A DNA stretch of 64,000 nt from Bacteroidota bacterium (GCA_020161435.1 JAIUNV010000005.1:1-64000); one strand, 5' to 3'; shown: positions 28,013-37,600, counted from the first letter of the stretch. Program-made: numbers and translations. The notes: generated by a model from the sequence alone, not told the origin.

Positions 28013-28105
28013 AAGCAGGAAAAGGGGAGATGCTTAGTGTAAATGATTGCTGATAGTTGTTTTTAGCAAGGGCACTTTAAAAATGACGTTGCTGGTGATT
28101 GAGCA

Positions 28106-28798
28106 CTACTGCTCCCAACATTGTGCAAACAATTTAGGGCAAATTTTTCGCATGCTTTCCGGCTCATCTTCCTCCCAAGTAAATTGTATTTCCGGGTACT
28201 GACCTTCTTTGGTTTTGAAATGCTCATTATCAATAAAGTCATACAAATCTTTACCGGTTTTCTGTTGAAAGGCATCGTTAGCCACATACCAAAAATCTTC
28301 GAAGTCGTACATCTCTGCTTCTTCGTCTACTTCACTAATGAGGCTGTCGGGGTTGGCTTTGGCGGCATAATACACCGCTTTGCCTCTTGAGATTACCCAG
28401 TTTCTGAAATACTCAAAGCTATCATCGGAGCAGCCCTGGTTCATGATGTAAGCGGCACACCACATGTCGGATGTGTAAGTGTCGTAGAGCAGTTTATCGG
28501 TCCGCAACCTGAATCCAATCATTTGCTTGGGGGTAAGCTGGCCAATGGCTTTCACCAGATAGGCCGCTTGCTCATCTTGGTTGTGGCTGTTGCGCAGCGA
28601 TTGGTCGATGATTAACCAATACAGCTCTTCGTCGAGCATGTCGGCGGTTTTGCTGAGTACGGTGGTGTCGACAAGCAATGGTTGGTCGCTGCTTTGTTTG
28701 TTGCCAAATAAACGATCAAAGAAACCCATATCAGAAGATGCTTTTGATGTACAAGAAGTGAATGTAAATATTGAAACGAAGAGTAATGACAGGCGCAT
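28106..28798 (-). CDS. DUF4240 lipoprotein
   Basis: A 230-residue predicted lipoprotein (MRLSLLFVSIFTFTSC, lipobox Cys at 16). The body fits DUF4240: EELYWLIIDQSLRNSHNQDEQ near residue 57, IGFRLRTDKLLYDTYTSDMW, then DDSFEYFRNWVISRGKAVY and EAEMYDFEDFWYVANDAF. Most DUF4240 proteins are cytoplasmic and of unknown function, so a lipid-anchored form is a little unusual. I start at 28798, where the signal peptide begins. The in-frame extension upstream is a translated REP element (28820-28845) and is not protein. Confidence 0.75.
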   Translation of the reverse strand: MRLSLLFVSIFTFTSCTSKASSDMGFFDRLFGNKQSSDQPLLVDTTVLSKTADMLDEELYWLIIDQSLRNSHNQDEQAAYLVKAIGQLTPKQMIGFRLRTDKLLYDTYTSDMWCAAYIMNQGCSDDSFEYFRNWVISRGKAVYYAAKANPDSLISEVDEEAEMYDFEDFWYVANDAFQQKTGKDLYDFIDNEHFKTKEGQYPEIQFTWEEDEPESMRKICPKLFAQCWEQ

Positions 28799-28819
28799 GA
28801 TGGAGTGTTTTTCATTTGC

Positions 28820-28845
28820 GCAACGTCCCCTGCGGGAGACGTTGC
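28820..28845 (+). repeat. REP palindrome upstream of the DUF4240 gene
   Basis: Consensus single REP, 21 bases upstream of the ATG at 28798, hence within the expected 5' untranslated leader. Confidence 0.92.
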
Positions 28846-28910
28846 TGGGAAGGGAGTATTCATTCATCACAAGTGAGCCGCTGCAGCGGAGGGCTTGCGA
28901 CAGTTGGGTT

Positions 28911-29357
28911 TCAATCAATCCAATGGCTTGGAATGCCATTTAATTTCAATTGTCGTTTTGCCAGGCTATCCAGCCATTTACTTGATAGCTTGTCCATAAC
29001 CAAGCTCAATGGTCTTTTACCTTCAGCACCTTCGGCTCTTCGATGGCCCTCAATGGAGTCTGCAACCAAACGTTGATTGTCGAGTGTGGTTAAACTATCA
29101 ATGAGTGTATAATCATTTTTGTTCAATATGGGTTCAGTGAACCCACTATGGTCTGTATAAATTATTTCACGGACAGCACTTGAATTGTTGTAGCTCTTTA
29201 TCAATAGTTGTCGGAAGTAAGTCAACTTGAACTGGTTGATGTAAATCTCTTTGTATTGACGCTTCAGTGAAGATGTTCTTCGAGTGCTTTCGCAAGAAGT
29301 GCCAATCAAATAAGATGCTAATAGGAAGAAATATATAACAGTTCTTGTTTGCATCAT
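28911..29357 (-). CDS. Hypothetical lipoprotein
   Basis: A 148-residue protein with a lipoprotein signal (MMQTRTVIYFFLLASYLIGT, then SC). The mature part is basic and hydrophilic, with no recognised domain (KRQYKEIYINQFKLTYFRQLL; SLVMDKLSSKWLDSLAKRQL). It has a lower GC content than the housekeeping genes. The start at 29357 places the lipobox correctly. A REPIN lies 20 bases upstream. It is one of a set of small secreted unknowns between 27.2 and 30.1 kb. Confidence 0.6.
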   Translation of the reverse strand: MMQTRTVIYFFLLASYLIGTSCESTRRTSSLKRQYKEIYINQFKLTYFRQLLIKSYNNSSAVREIIYTDHSGFTEPILNKNDYTLIDSLTTLDNQRLVADSIEGHRRAEGAEGKRPLSLVMDKLSSKWLDSLAKRQLKLNGIPSHWID

Positions 29358-29377
29358 GAATGGGGCTTTATATACAA

Positions 29378-29473
29378 ACAACATCTTTTGAAAAGGACGT
29401 TGCGATTGGGCATTGGATGAATTACTGAAGTTAGGTCAATCATTTACGCAACGTCCCCTGCGGGAGTCGTTGC
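29378..29473 (+). mobile_element. REPIN 3 (96 bp, diverged)
   Basis: Left REP 29378-29403 is eroded in its 5' arm (ACAACATC); right REP 29448-29473 has one change (GAGTCG). The spacer has the same length as the other REPINs but clear substitutions, so this is the oldest-looking copy. Confidence 0.85.
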
Positions 29474-29485
29474 TGGGAAGAAAAA

Positions 29486-30022
29486 TCAATAGTCTGTGAT
29501 AATAATAGAGGAGAAAAAGAAGGCAAACTCTTTTTCAACCAGTCCCTTGAATTCAATTGGAAACTCAATTGTCATTGTAAAAAGACGGGAGGAGGTGTTG
29601 ATATATTTCACAAGGCTGCCCTTCTGTTTTTCTTCCACCAAAAATGCAATTGATTCATGGTTGTCTGTTTTTTCTTTTTGGATGGTTTGTACAGTATTGG
29701 TTGGCTTCTTTAATTTTTGAATAAATGCATTTTCATCAATGACTTTATTCTTAATTGCTTTTTCAACTTCCATCACTAGAAATGTAAATCCGTCGGATGT
29801 TTTGCAGCCAATGTAGTAAGATGTTACGCCGTCGACCTTAACAGTGAAATCATTAAAAGGGAAGGGTAACAGCACTGAAAAGTGTCCTTCAGTTGATTTT
29901 GCAAAATATAAGCCATCGCTGTTTCTGATACTGTCTTGTAATCTGTGCATGGTTAGCGGAGATTGTGCTGACGACAGAAGGCATGTAGTAAGAATGATAA
30001 ATAGGCTAGCGATGAATTTCAT
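29486..30022 (-). CDS. Hypothetical exported protein
   Basis: A 178-residue AT-rich gene with a signal peptide (MKFIASLFIILTTCLLSSAQ). The mature part alternates beta-type and charged segments (GHFSVLLPFPFNDFTVKVDG, FTFLVMEVEKAIKNKVIDE, FTMTIEFPIEFKGLVEKEF). I recognise no family. Its stop lies 13 bases from REPIN 3 and its start 54 bases from REPIN 4, so it is bracketed by two of these elements. A periplasmic or surface location is likely. Confidence 0.6.
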   Translation of the reverse strand: MKFIASLFIILTTCLLSSAQSPLTMHRLQDSIRNSDGLYFAKSTEGHFSVLLPFPFNDFTVKVDGVTSYYIGCKTSDGFTFLVMEVEKAIKNKVIDENAFIQKLKKPTNTVQTIQKEKTDNHESIAFLVEEKQKGSLVKYINTSSRLFTMTIEFPIEFKGLVEKEFAFFFSSIIITDY

Positions 30023-30075
30023 GTCAACTAATATTTCATTGAGTATTTACAGTTTTGCTGTATTTCTTATTGCCA

Positions 30076-30171
30076 GCAACGTCTCTTGAAAAGGACGTTG
30101 CGATTGGATAGCAGATGCTGTACTAGAGTCTGGTTAATCATTTACGCAACGTCCCCTGCGGGAGACGTTGC
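30076..30171 (+). mobile_element. REPIN 4 (96 bp, identical to REPIN 1)
   Basis: Left REP 30076-30101 and right REP 30146-30171. The stretch 30069-30178 is identical base for base to 17641-17750, which implies a recent copying event or strong conservation. Confidence 0.92.
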
Positions 30172-30215
30172 TGGGAAGGAACCGAGGCGGGGAGGGGGAG
30201 TTGTTGCCTTCAGGT

Positions 30216-30974
30216 TTAATGCCCTTTCGGTATAATGTTTACAATTACTTTGAAATCCTTGTCTTTTCTCGAGAGGTCATTTTGAATTCCCTTAGGATTG
30301 CTTACGTAGCCTTCAGGGTCATAAACAAAGCAATACAATGATTTGCAATCTGGATGCTTTTTGTAATGAGCGATGTCAATAATTAGTTGTTCACCAAGTT
30401 GTTTCGCCTTTAAACCTGCTCTTGTTTTTTTGATCTCAATAATAACTTGTTCATCTTTTAGAAGGAAGTCAGAACGTGTAGAACTACCTGCATAGCTGGG
30501 GTTCCACTCTTCTGGTCTAATATCGTCGAAATATATTTTTAAAAGTGAGTGTAATAGGTCTTGAACATCGTATTCATCCTCTATGTCTAAAGTCGGTCTA
30601 TCAGCATGCCTCTGTCTTAGTTGCTTAGCTATTAAATGAAACCTGTCACACAGTAAGCCAATTAGGAAAAGTGCATCTTTTTCAACGTTTGTTGGCTTAG
30701 ATAGCTCTTTTATTTTACGCTTCTTCTCTCTCCAAGGAAAGTTTGCACCGCAATTGTCACAAATGTCAGGTACAGAAGTTGTCGTGCCTGATAAATCGAT
30801 GAAATTTTCGTAAATCATGTCACCCTTAATGTCTTTACCGCAAGAAGGGCATTGGTGAATTGTTTTTTCACCACAGGTCGTACAGAAGTTTTTACGGAAT
30901 TGCGGAGAACTATAATACCTGTCTGTCGTCTGATGTCCATTTAAACAAACCTCTTGAGTGTCTTGTCTCGCCAT
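30216..30974 (-). CDS. Zinc-ribbon (DUF2321-like) and PD-(D/E)XK nuclease-like protein
   Basis: A 252-residue cytoplasmic protein in AT-rich DNA. The N-terminal 75 residues hold a zinc ribbon of the DUF2321 type (CLNGHQ, FCTTCGEKTIHQCPSCGKD, ICDNCGANFPW). The C-terminal half looks like a restriction endonuclease fold of the DpnII/MboI-associated group. It has the acidic residue in RSDFLLKDEQ (about residue 168) and the E-x-K pair in VIIEIKKTR (about residue 181). Such fusions are predicted defence or stress effectors. It is followed upstream by an attC-like palindrome and a GmrSD-like gene, which supports a mobile defence context. Target and trigger unknown. Confidence 0.72.
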   Translation of the reverse strand: MARQDTQEVCLNGHQTTDRYYSSPQFRKNFCTTCGEKTIHQCPSCGKDIKGDMIYENFIDLSGTTTSVPDICDNCGANFPWREKKRKIKELSKPTNVEKDALFLIGLLCDRFHLIAKQLRQRHADRPTLDIEDEYDVQDLLHSLLKIYFDDIRPEEWNPSYAGSSTRSDFLLKDEQVIIEIKKTRAGLKAKQLGEQLIIDIAHYKKHPDCKSLYCFVYDPEGYVSNPKGIQNDLSRKDKDFKVIVNIIPKGH

Positions 30975-31017
30975 AAGGAGCTACAATGTGTTTTGGTGTT
31001 CGATAAAAAATAGCAGG

Positions 31018-31150
31018 TAACGTTTCTGCGCTTGGCGTTCGTGAGGGATTTCAGGGCACAAAACTGTCAACCCAACACTAAAGTTGATTTGAAAAACTGC
31101 ACTTGAATTTAAGCACTTAACCTCGCATGACGCCAAACGCATGTTGGGTG
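31018..31150 (-). repeat. attC-like imperfect palindrome between two island genes
   Basis: Two arms about 90 bases apart pair: GCGCTTGGCGT (31028-31038) with ACGCCAAACGC (31130-31140), one mismatch, with weaker pairing on both sides. On the minus strand the outer end reads ACCCAAC, a match to the RYYYAAC core of integron attC sites. The opposite core (CGTTACC) is only partial. It lies just 3' of the DUF262 gene, as expected for a gene cassette. Confidence 0.45.
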
Positions 31151-31177
31151 CTGGTGTTCTTGTCAGTCCGTTCATAT

Positions 31178-32920
31178 TTAAAACTTTAACTCCGTTTCAA
31201 GTTTAGATTTTAACATATCCCATCTTTCATCAACAAATTCAATATATCTTGAAAAGTCTGTTATTTTTGGTAATATCTGCTTCTCATAATTGATTTTAGT
31301 TGTTTTCGCCCATTCTTCAAATGTTTTGTCACTCTTTGATTTGTTTTCGTTGCTGTCAAGCATTTGAAGATTTACTATCCCGTTAAAGCACCAATTGTCT
31401 GTGTAATAATGACCGTTTTCTTGCGTAAAATCAATACCCTGCTTTTTTAGGTTTTTTGCTGAAAACTGACTTATGGGAAATATGTGGTCTTTATTAAAGT
31501 CGTTATTCTTATAATCTAAATGCGGATATAATAAAGCAAGAATAGGGAAGGCGTATCTATCTTCATAAGTTGTGAGTAATAGATTTTCAATAGATTCATC
31601 ATCCATTGTAATTGATTTTCTTGTCTTCGATAGCTTTTTAGCAATAGCTTGTGCAGGGAAAATTTCAGCACCTTTTTTCACTTTGTCTTTTACTACATCC
31701 CTTATTTGCTTAAGAACTGTGTCTGCTTGACCACCAAAGATTCTTTTCAACAAGACAGTATGAAACCAACGTTTTATAAGCTCTCTATCTTCTTTGTAGG
31801 CAACTTTTGAGGTAAACTGTTTTGTGCGATTACTTATAAATAAATAGTGAATAATTGGCAACAAAGCATTTTTTGAAGTTAAAGTTCTCTCGGCATATCC
31901 GAAGTCTCGAACAAGTTCGATTGCTTCAACAATTGCAGCTCTAATCCCATCCCAATTATCTTTGAACTCTTTAGCATTTGCAATAGAAAAGTTTGTAACT
32001 CTAAACTTAATATCATCACTGAAAATCAACAAGTATGCTCGAATTATTAAATCTTTGTCTATTACTATTTCTGTTGAGTCCCAAATTTCATCAATTAGAT
32101 TATTAAACTCGTCCCGTGCTGAAACTGTCCGAGACGTCCAGCCTGATATTATAGTTGACATTATCAAGTCAGAATACGATAATTTTTCGCCACCGCTATT
32201 TATTCTAATGAAAATATTTAGGGCCTTGTCGTAGTCTTGCTCAAGTTCTAAATAGTAATTTATTAAAGTCTTTACGTGAATAACATCAAGTAGTTTAGAT
32301 AGTGTATTGCTTATGTATTCGTTAGAATCCCATTCCTCTTTCTTAAGGAATTGGTTTAATTCAAAGGTTCCATTGAGAGTTAGGATTTTACCAACTTCAA
32401 ACCATATTTTATCAGAGTTTTGTAGTTCTTCTTTTGTCAAAAATCGAAAATCGTATACTCTACCATCTTCATTCTCATCTTCGTCAATAGAATCTTCTGT
32501 TAGGCACAGATAAAGTTTTCTTGTTGGGATAGAGTGTTCGTTATCTTTCCAAGCGAAATTTTTCTTTTTGTAGGCATATGACCCCTTTAAGCCAATATAC
32601 AAAGCTGTTAATCTTTGTTGTCCATCAAGAACGGCTTCAAAATCAGGAATTGAAGCAGTGTTTACTTCTTGGCAATGAGTGTTGTATTTTTCCCGATAAG
32701 TTTTTAATACGCTGTAATATCTATGGTCTGTCTTATTTTCCCCTTGTACTTTCCACATGAGCAACGATCCAATTGGATAATTTCTCATTAAACTGTCAAA
32801 AAGTAATTCTATTTGTCCTGCACTCCACACAAATTCTCTTTGTATGGCTGGAAGTAAATACTGGTTATAGTCGATTTTGTCAATTGCTTGCTTGATTGAT
32901 ATTGGTGGGTAGTAACTCAT
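31178..32920 (-). CDS. GmrSD-like DUF262/DUF1524 protein
   Basis: A 580-residue protein of the type IV restriction/GmrSD group. The N-terminal DUF262 part has PAIQREFVW (about residue 27), DGQQRLTALYIGL (about 98) and FIRINSGGEKLSYSDL, which in GmrS bind nucleotide. The C-terminal DUF1524 part is an HNH-type nuclease with DHIFPIS (about 480) and NLQMLDSNENKSKSD (about 511). Known relatives cut modified phage DNA or act in DND/BREX-linked defence. The gene is strongly AT-rich compared with its neighbours, which points to horizontal transfer. It stands alone on the minus strand, with an attC-like palindrome right after its stop. Confidence 0.82.
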   Translation of the reverse strand: MSYYPPISIKQAIDKIDYNQYLLPAIQREFVWSAGQIELLFDSLMRNYPIGSLLMWKVQGENKTDHRYYSVLKTYREKYNTHCQEVNTASIPDFEAVLDGQQRLTALYIGLKGSYAYKKKNFAWKDNEHSIPTRKLYLCLTEDSIDEDENEDGRVYDFRFLTKEELQNSDKIWFEVGKILTLNGTFELNQFLKKEEWDSNEYISNTLSKLLDVIHVKTLINYYLELEQDYDKALNIFIRINSGGEKLSYSDLIMSTIISGWTSRTVSARDEFNNLIDEIWDSTEIVIDKDLIIRAYLLIFSDDIKFRVTNFSIANAKEFKDNWDGIRAAIVEAIELVRDFGYAERTLTSKNALLPIIHYLFISNRTKQFTSKVAYKEDRELIKRWFHTVLLKRIFGGQADTVLKQIRDVVKDKVKKGAEIFPAQAIAKKLSKTRKSITMDDESIENLLLTTYEDRYAFPILALLYPHLDYKNNDFNKDHIFPISQFSAKNLKKQGIDFTQENGHYYTDNWCFNGIVNLQMLDSNENKSKSDKTFEEWAKTTKINYEKQILPKITDFSRYIEFVDERWDMLKSKLETELKF

Positions 32921-33146
32921 ATTTTAATTTTATTTTATTCAATGTTTGGAGGTTCTTACACTTGCGCCCAACTCAAAAATAACCGACACTCGCCACATTT
33001 TCTACATTCATTATCAACCCTATTTTTAAAACAATCCGCATAGAATGTATTCCATGTAACGGTTGAAGGCTCGTCGAGATTAATCATGATGCAGCAGGTT
33101 TGATACATCTTCCTTTCCCTAACTTCATCCTTCCCAATTCCTCCCC

Positions 33147-34502
33147 ATGCGTCGCTTCTTCAAAATTCTGTTTCGGGTCGTTATCACGGTGTTGGTATTG
33201 CTGCTGCTGGCGGTGCCCTTTGTGGTGCGGCGGGTAGATCGTACACCGTACGCCCAAACCGGTTGGTACCGGCAGATGATGCAGCGCCTCGATAGCCTGG
33301 CGGCTACGCATCCGCCGCCCGTAGCCGATACCGTGCTGCGGGTGGGCTATGCCAAGGTAAACATTACGCCCAAACATGCCGTGCCCACAGCGGGCTATGG
33401 CAAGCGGGAGGGCAGGCCCGTGCTGCAGGTACACGATAGTTTGTATGTACGCACCCTGTGGTTGCAGCAGGGCAATACCAAGGCCGCTATTGTGAGTGCC
33501 GATTTGCTCATTATTCCACCCGAGGTTTCACAACTGGTAAAGGCACAGGTGTCAGCCGCCGGTATCGAGTGGAACAATGTATTCATCGGTGCCACGCATA
33601 CGCACAACAGCATGGGTGGCTGGGGCAAAAACTACATTGGTGAATTGTTTGCCGGCACTTACAATCAGGAGTTGGTCAACAATCTGGCGGCGCAAATCAT
33701 TCAGAGCATGGCACTGGCAGCCAGGCATGCCACGGGTGCACAGCTGGTATACGAAGAACGGCAGGCACCACAGCTGGTGCGCAACCGGGTGCTGGGCGAT
33801 TCGGCGCCCGAGTACCATGTGTTGCATTCATTGCAAGCCGTGTTGCATAGTGGCGAGACCGTGTCACTACACAGTTTTGCGGCCCATGCCACTACCTTGA
33901 GTGATTCGGTGATGCAACTCAGCCGCGATTATCCGGGTGCTTTGCTGGCACAGCTGGAGCAGCAGCAACCATTTGCCATGTACATGGCAGGTGCGGTGGG
34001 CAGCATGGGGCCGGTGGAGCCAGCGGGCAGCGATTGGCAGCAACTCTCATTCATGGCCAATGGTTTGGCCGATACATTGCAACATGGCGCATTCAAAAAA
34101 ACGGTACCACTCGGCGATGTACTGTGGCCGGTAACACTGCCGCTAGAGCTACGGGAGCCGCAGTGGCGGTTTTCGCAAAACTGGTGTTTCCGGCATTGGT
34201 TGTGGAGCCGTTTGTATGGCGATTATCCGGCCGAAGTAAAAGCCCTGAAAATTGGCGACCTCTTACTGGTGGGCATGCCCTGCGATTTTGGTGGCGAACT
34301 GATGGCGCCGCTGCAAGCCTATGCACAGCAAAAGGGCAAACACCTGATGGTAACCAGTTTTAACGGTGGCTATTGCGGCTACATTACCCCCGACAACCGC
34401 TACGATGCCGAAGGCTACGAAACAAGGGTGATGAACTGGTTTGGCCCGGGCAATGGAGCGTATTTCAGCGAAGTGATACGCCGGCTGGTAGATATTATGT
34501 AA
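33147..34502 (+). CDS. Neutral/alkaline ceramidase-like membrane-anchored hydrolase
   Basis: A 451-residue protein with an N-terminal membrane anchor or uncleaved signal (FKILFRVVITVLVLLLLAVPF). The body fits the non-lysosomal ceramidase N-terminal domain: GYAKVNITPKHAVPTAGYGKR, AIVSADLLIIPPE and IGATHTHNSMGGWG, the last with the metal-binding His pair. A His in SFAAHATTLS follows. Ceramidases split ceramide into sphingosine and fatty acid; Bacteroidota make sphingolipids, which gives a plausible context. It lacks the full C-terminal Ig-like domain of true neutral ceramidases (about 650 residues or more), so the substrate may differ. Confidence 0.75.
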   Translation: MRRFFKILFRVVITVLVLLLLAVPFVVRRVDRTPYAQTGWYRQMMQRLDSLAATHPPPVADTVLRVGYAKVNITPKHAVPTAGYGKREGRPVLQVHDSLYVRTLWLQQGNTKAAIVSADLLIIPPEVSQLVKAQVSAAGIEWNNVFIGATHTHNSMGGWGKNYIGELFAGTYNQELVNNLAAQIIQSMALAARHATGAQLVYEERQAPQLVRNRVLGDSAPEYHVLHSLQAVLHSGETVSLHSFAAHATTLSDSVMQLSRDYPGALLAQLEQQQPFAMYMAGAVGSMGPVEPAGSDWQQLSFMANGLADTLQHGAFKKTVPLGDVLWPVTLPLELREPQWRFSQNWCFRHWLWSRLYGDYPAEVKALKIGDLLLVGMPCDFGGELMAPLQAYAQQKGKHLMVTSFNGGYCGYITPDNRYDAEGYETRVMNWFGPGNGAYFSEVIRRLVDIM

Positions 34503-34606
34503 GCCTGCGGGTGGCGGTAATCAACTTTTAACGACTATCGGTGGGTAAATATGGTTTTGCCATTGCGGCCATTAACTATATTCGCCACCACTTTAAAACC
34601 AACGAG

Positions 34607-34629
34607 CAGCCCGGGGTTTGCCCCGGCTG
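34607..34629 (+). promoter_or_regulatory. GC-rich hairpin in the leader of the DUF2723 gene
   Basis: CAGC-C-CGGGG / CCCCG-GCTG around a TTTG loop, 22 bases before the ATG. No U tract follows, so it may be an attenuating leader hairpin or a weak terminator of the upstream gene. Confidence 0.35.
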
Positions 34630-34651
34630 TACATGCTAATCTGAATTGTAT

Positions 34652-37600
34652 ATGAAGTTTAACCGGTTGAACAACATTGTAGGTTGGATCGTGTTCCTCA
34701 TTGCCAGCACCGTTTACATTATGACGGCCGAAAAAAATGGCAGCCTCTGGGATTGCGGCGAGTTTGTAGCCAGCTGTTTCAAATTGCAAATTCCGCACCC
34801 ACCGGGTGCTCCCATGTTTGTACTCATTGGTCGTTTTTTCATCGTGTTGTTTGGTGATGATCCGGCTACCGCCGCTAAGGCGGTAAACATCATGAGTGCT
34901 CTGGCCAGCAGTTTCACCATTTTGTTCCTGTTCTGGACTATTACGCATTTTGCCCGTAAGCTGGTAAACCCCGTGGTAGAAACCATCAACGATACACAGG
35001 CCCTCACCATTATGGGTGCGGGTGTAGTGGGAGCGTTGGCTTATACATTCAGCGATTCATTTTGGTACAGCGCCGTAGAAGGCGAAGTATATGCGTTAAG
35101 TTCTTTCTTTACTGCCCTGGTATTTTGGGCCATGCTCAAGTGGGAGCATCAGGTAGATAAAGATGCCCGAACCGATGCAGGCACCGGCCATAGCAATGCC
35201 GACCGCTGGATTGTGTTCATCTTCTTCATGATGGGCCTTAGCATTGGTGTGCACCTGCTCAACCTGCTGACCATCCCCGCCATCGTAATGATTTATTACT
35301 TCAAGCGGTACAGCGTTACCAAGTGGGGTACATTCTGGGCATTTGTGATTGGTTGCGTTATCACTGGTGTGGTACAAAAGTTTGTGATTCAGTACAGCAT
35401 CAAAGGCGCTGGACATTTCGATATTTTGTTTGTCAATGATTTTGGCCTGCCTTTCTTCAGTGGCTTCACATTTTATTTCGTGGTATTAGCAGGATTGATT
35501 TTCTGGGGCTTAAGGCTTAGTCGGAATTCTGAAATTGATTCGACTCATTTTGCAATTTGGCTAATAGTTTTTATTGGATTTATTGTTTTCCCCTTTTTTA
35601 CGGGTGGAGAAATGCCAATCCGAGTTTTAAGACTTATTGTAATCATAGCATTAGGCTTGATTTCTGCATATTTTGGACATAAAAAAGTAGGACACTTTTT
35701 AAGGCTTGGTCTTTGGTGTTTCACTTTCATGCTGATAGGTTATTCAACCTACCTCACCACCATGATTCGCTCCAGCGCCGACCCCGGTGTGGATATGTAT
35801 AACGTAGATAACCCCATGAGTTTGGTGGGCTATCTCGGTCGTGAGCAGTATGGCGATTTCCCGTTGGTATACGGACAAGTGTTTACAGCACAAAGCCGCA
35901 ATACCAGCCGCGAAGAAGGTGCCATGCGGTATCAGAAAAGCAAAGAGAATTACATAGAGCTGGGCAATGATGTAAAAGAAGTGTATGACCCGGCCGATAT
36001 GATGTTCTTCCCCCGTGTATGGGACCGCAGCAACGATCAGCAGCATGCCAACTACTACGCCGATGTGCTGGGTATTGGCCGCACCGACGACCCCAAAATG
36101 CAGAGCCCCGAAACCGGTCCCTACGAACGTCGTCCTACGTTTGCCGATAACATCCGCTTTTTTGTAGGCTACCAAACCTACTGGATGTACCTGCGCTACT
36201 TTATGTGGAACTTTGCCGGTAAGCAAAACGATGTGCAGGGCGTGTATGCCAGCAACGTACGGGATGGCAACTGGATTACCGGTATTTCATTTATCGATGA
36301 CTTGATTTATGGCCCGCAAAGTGCCATGCCCGAAACGGCTAAAAACAACAAGGCCAACAACAAACTGCTGGGGCTTCCATTGATACTTGGTTTGTTTGGT
36401 TTGTTCTTCCAATACTACCGCCACCGCAAAGACTTTCTGGTAAACGGACTGCTGTTCTTCTTTACCGGTATGGCTATTGTGGTGTACCTCAATCAGGCGG
36501 GCAATCAGCCACGTGAACGTGACTATGCGTATGTGGGTAGCTTCTACGCGTTTGCCGTATGGATTGGTTTGGCCGTGCCGGCCTTTGTATTGCTGGCAAA
36601 AGAAAATGCGCTGAAGCTGTTGCAAAAAATATTGATTGGTGCCGGCGTGGTGTATTTGCTGGCAGCCATGAGCGGCTCTATTGCTACGCAAGATGGCAAA
36701 GCCTTTATTGGCCTGGCATTACTTGGTGTAGTGGGTACGGCTGTTGTAGCTGGTATTTTCTTTTTGCTGAAAGCATTGAAATCGGAAAAAGCCATTGCTA
36801 CCGGAGCTTTTGCTATCACTTTGCTGGCGGCTCCTGCATGGATGGCCACGCAAGAGTGGGACGACCACGACCGTAGCAACAAAACCATGGCTCCCGATCT
36901 GGCGGTGGATTACCTCAACAGTTGTGCTCCCAATGCCATCCTGTTCAGCTTCGGCGATAACGATACTTACCCCTTGTGGTACGCACAGGAAGTGCTCGGC
37001 ATTCGCCGCGATGTGCGGGTGATTAACTACAGCCTGTTGGGGATAGATTGGTACATCAACCAGCTGCGCTACAAGGTAAATGCCAGTGATGCCATGGATG
37101 TGATTTGGAGTGCCGAGCAAATTGAAGGCGACAAACTCAACTACGCATTGTACCAGCCACGTCCTGGCTACGAAGGCCCGCAAAACCTGTACAGCATTTT
37201 GAAAGATTGGGTAGGTACAGCAGATATGCAAAAAATGTACACCGAACAAGGTGAGCCATTGCCAATTTATCCAACCAATAGTTTTTACCTGCCGGTAGAT
37301 ATAAATCTGGTATTGAAAAACGGAACTGTAAAAGCAACCGATGCGGTGGTAGATACGGTACAGTTTCAGGTGCCCAAGCAAATCATGTTTAAAAATGATT
37401 TGGCGGTGTTGGCCGTTATTGCTTCTAATAATTTCAAGCGTCCTATTTACTTCACCAGCAAGTTTGATGAGTTGGGTTTCCAAAACTATTTGCGCCGCGA
37501 TGGTATGACCTACCGCCTGGTGCCTGTTGCCGGTGATGAAGTGAATACCGAGTGGGCTTACGAAAAAATGATGAAGGAATTTAAGTTTGGCAATGCGGAA

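Noticed and set aside
27263..30022. The run of small secreted genes as a toxin-immunity cluster
   Set aside because: DUF4240 and TPR proteins occur in many settings; I see no toxin domain, and the other proteins have no recognisable fold.
30981..31175. A 64-residue minus-strand frame
   Set aside because: It coincides with the attC-like palindrome, and its composition (NSSAVFQINFSVG) shows no domain.
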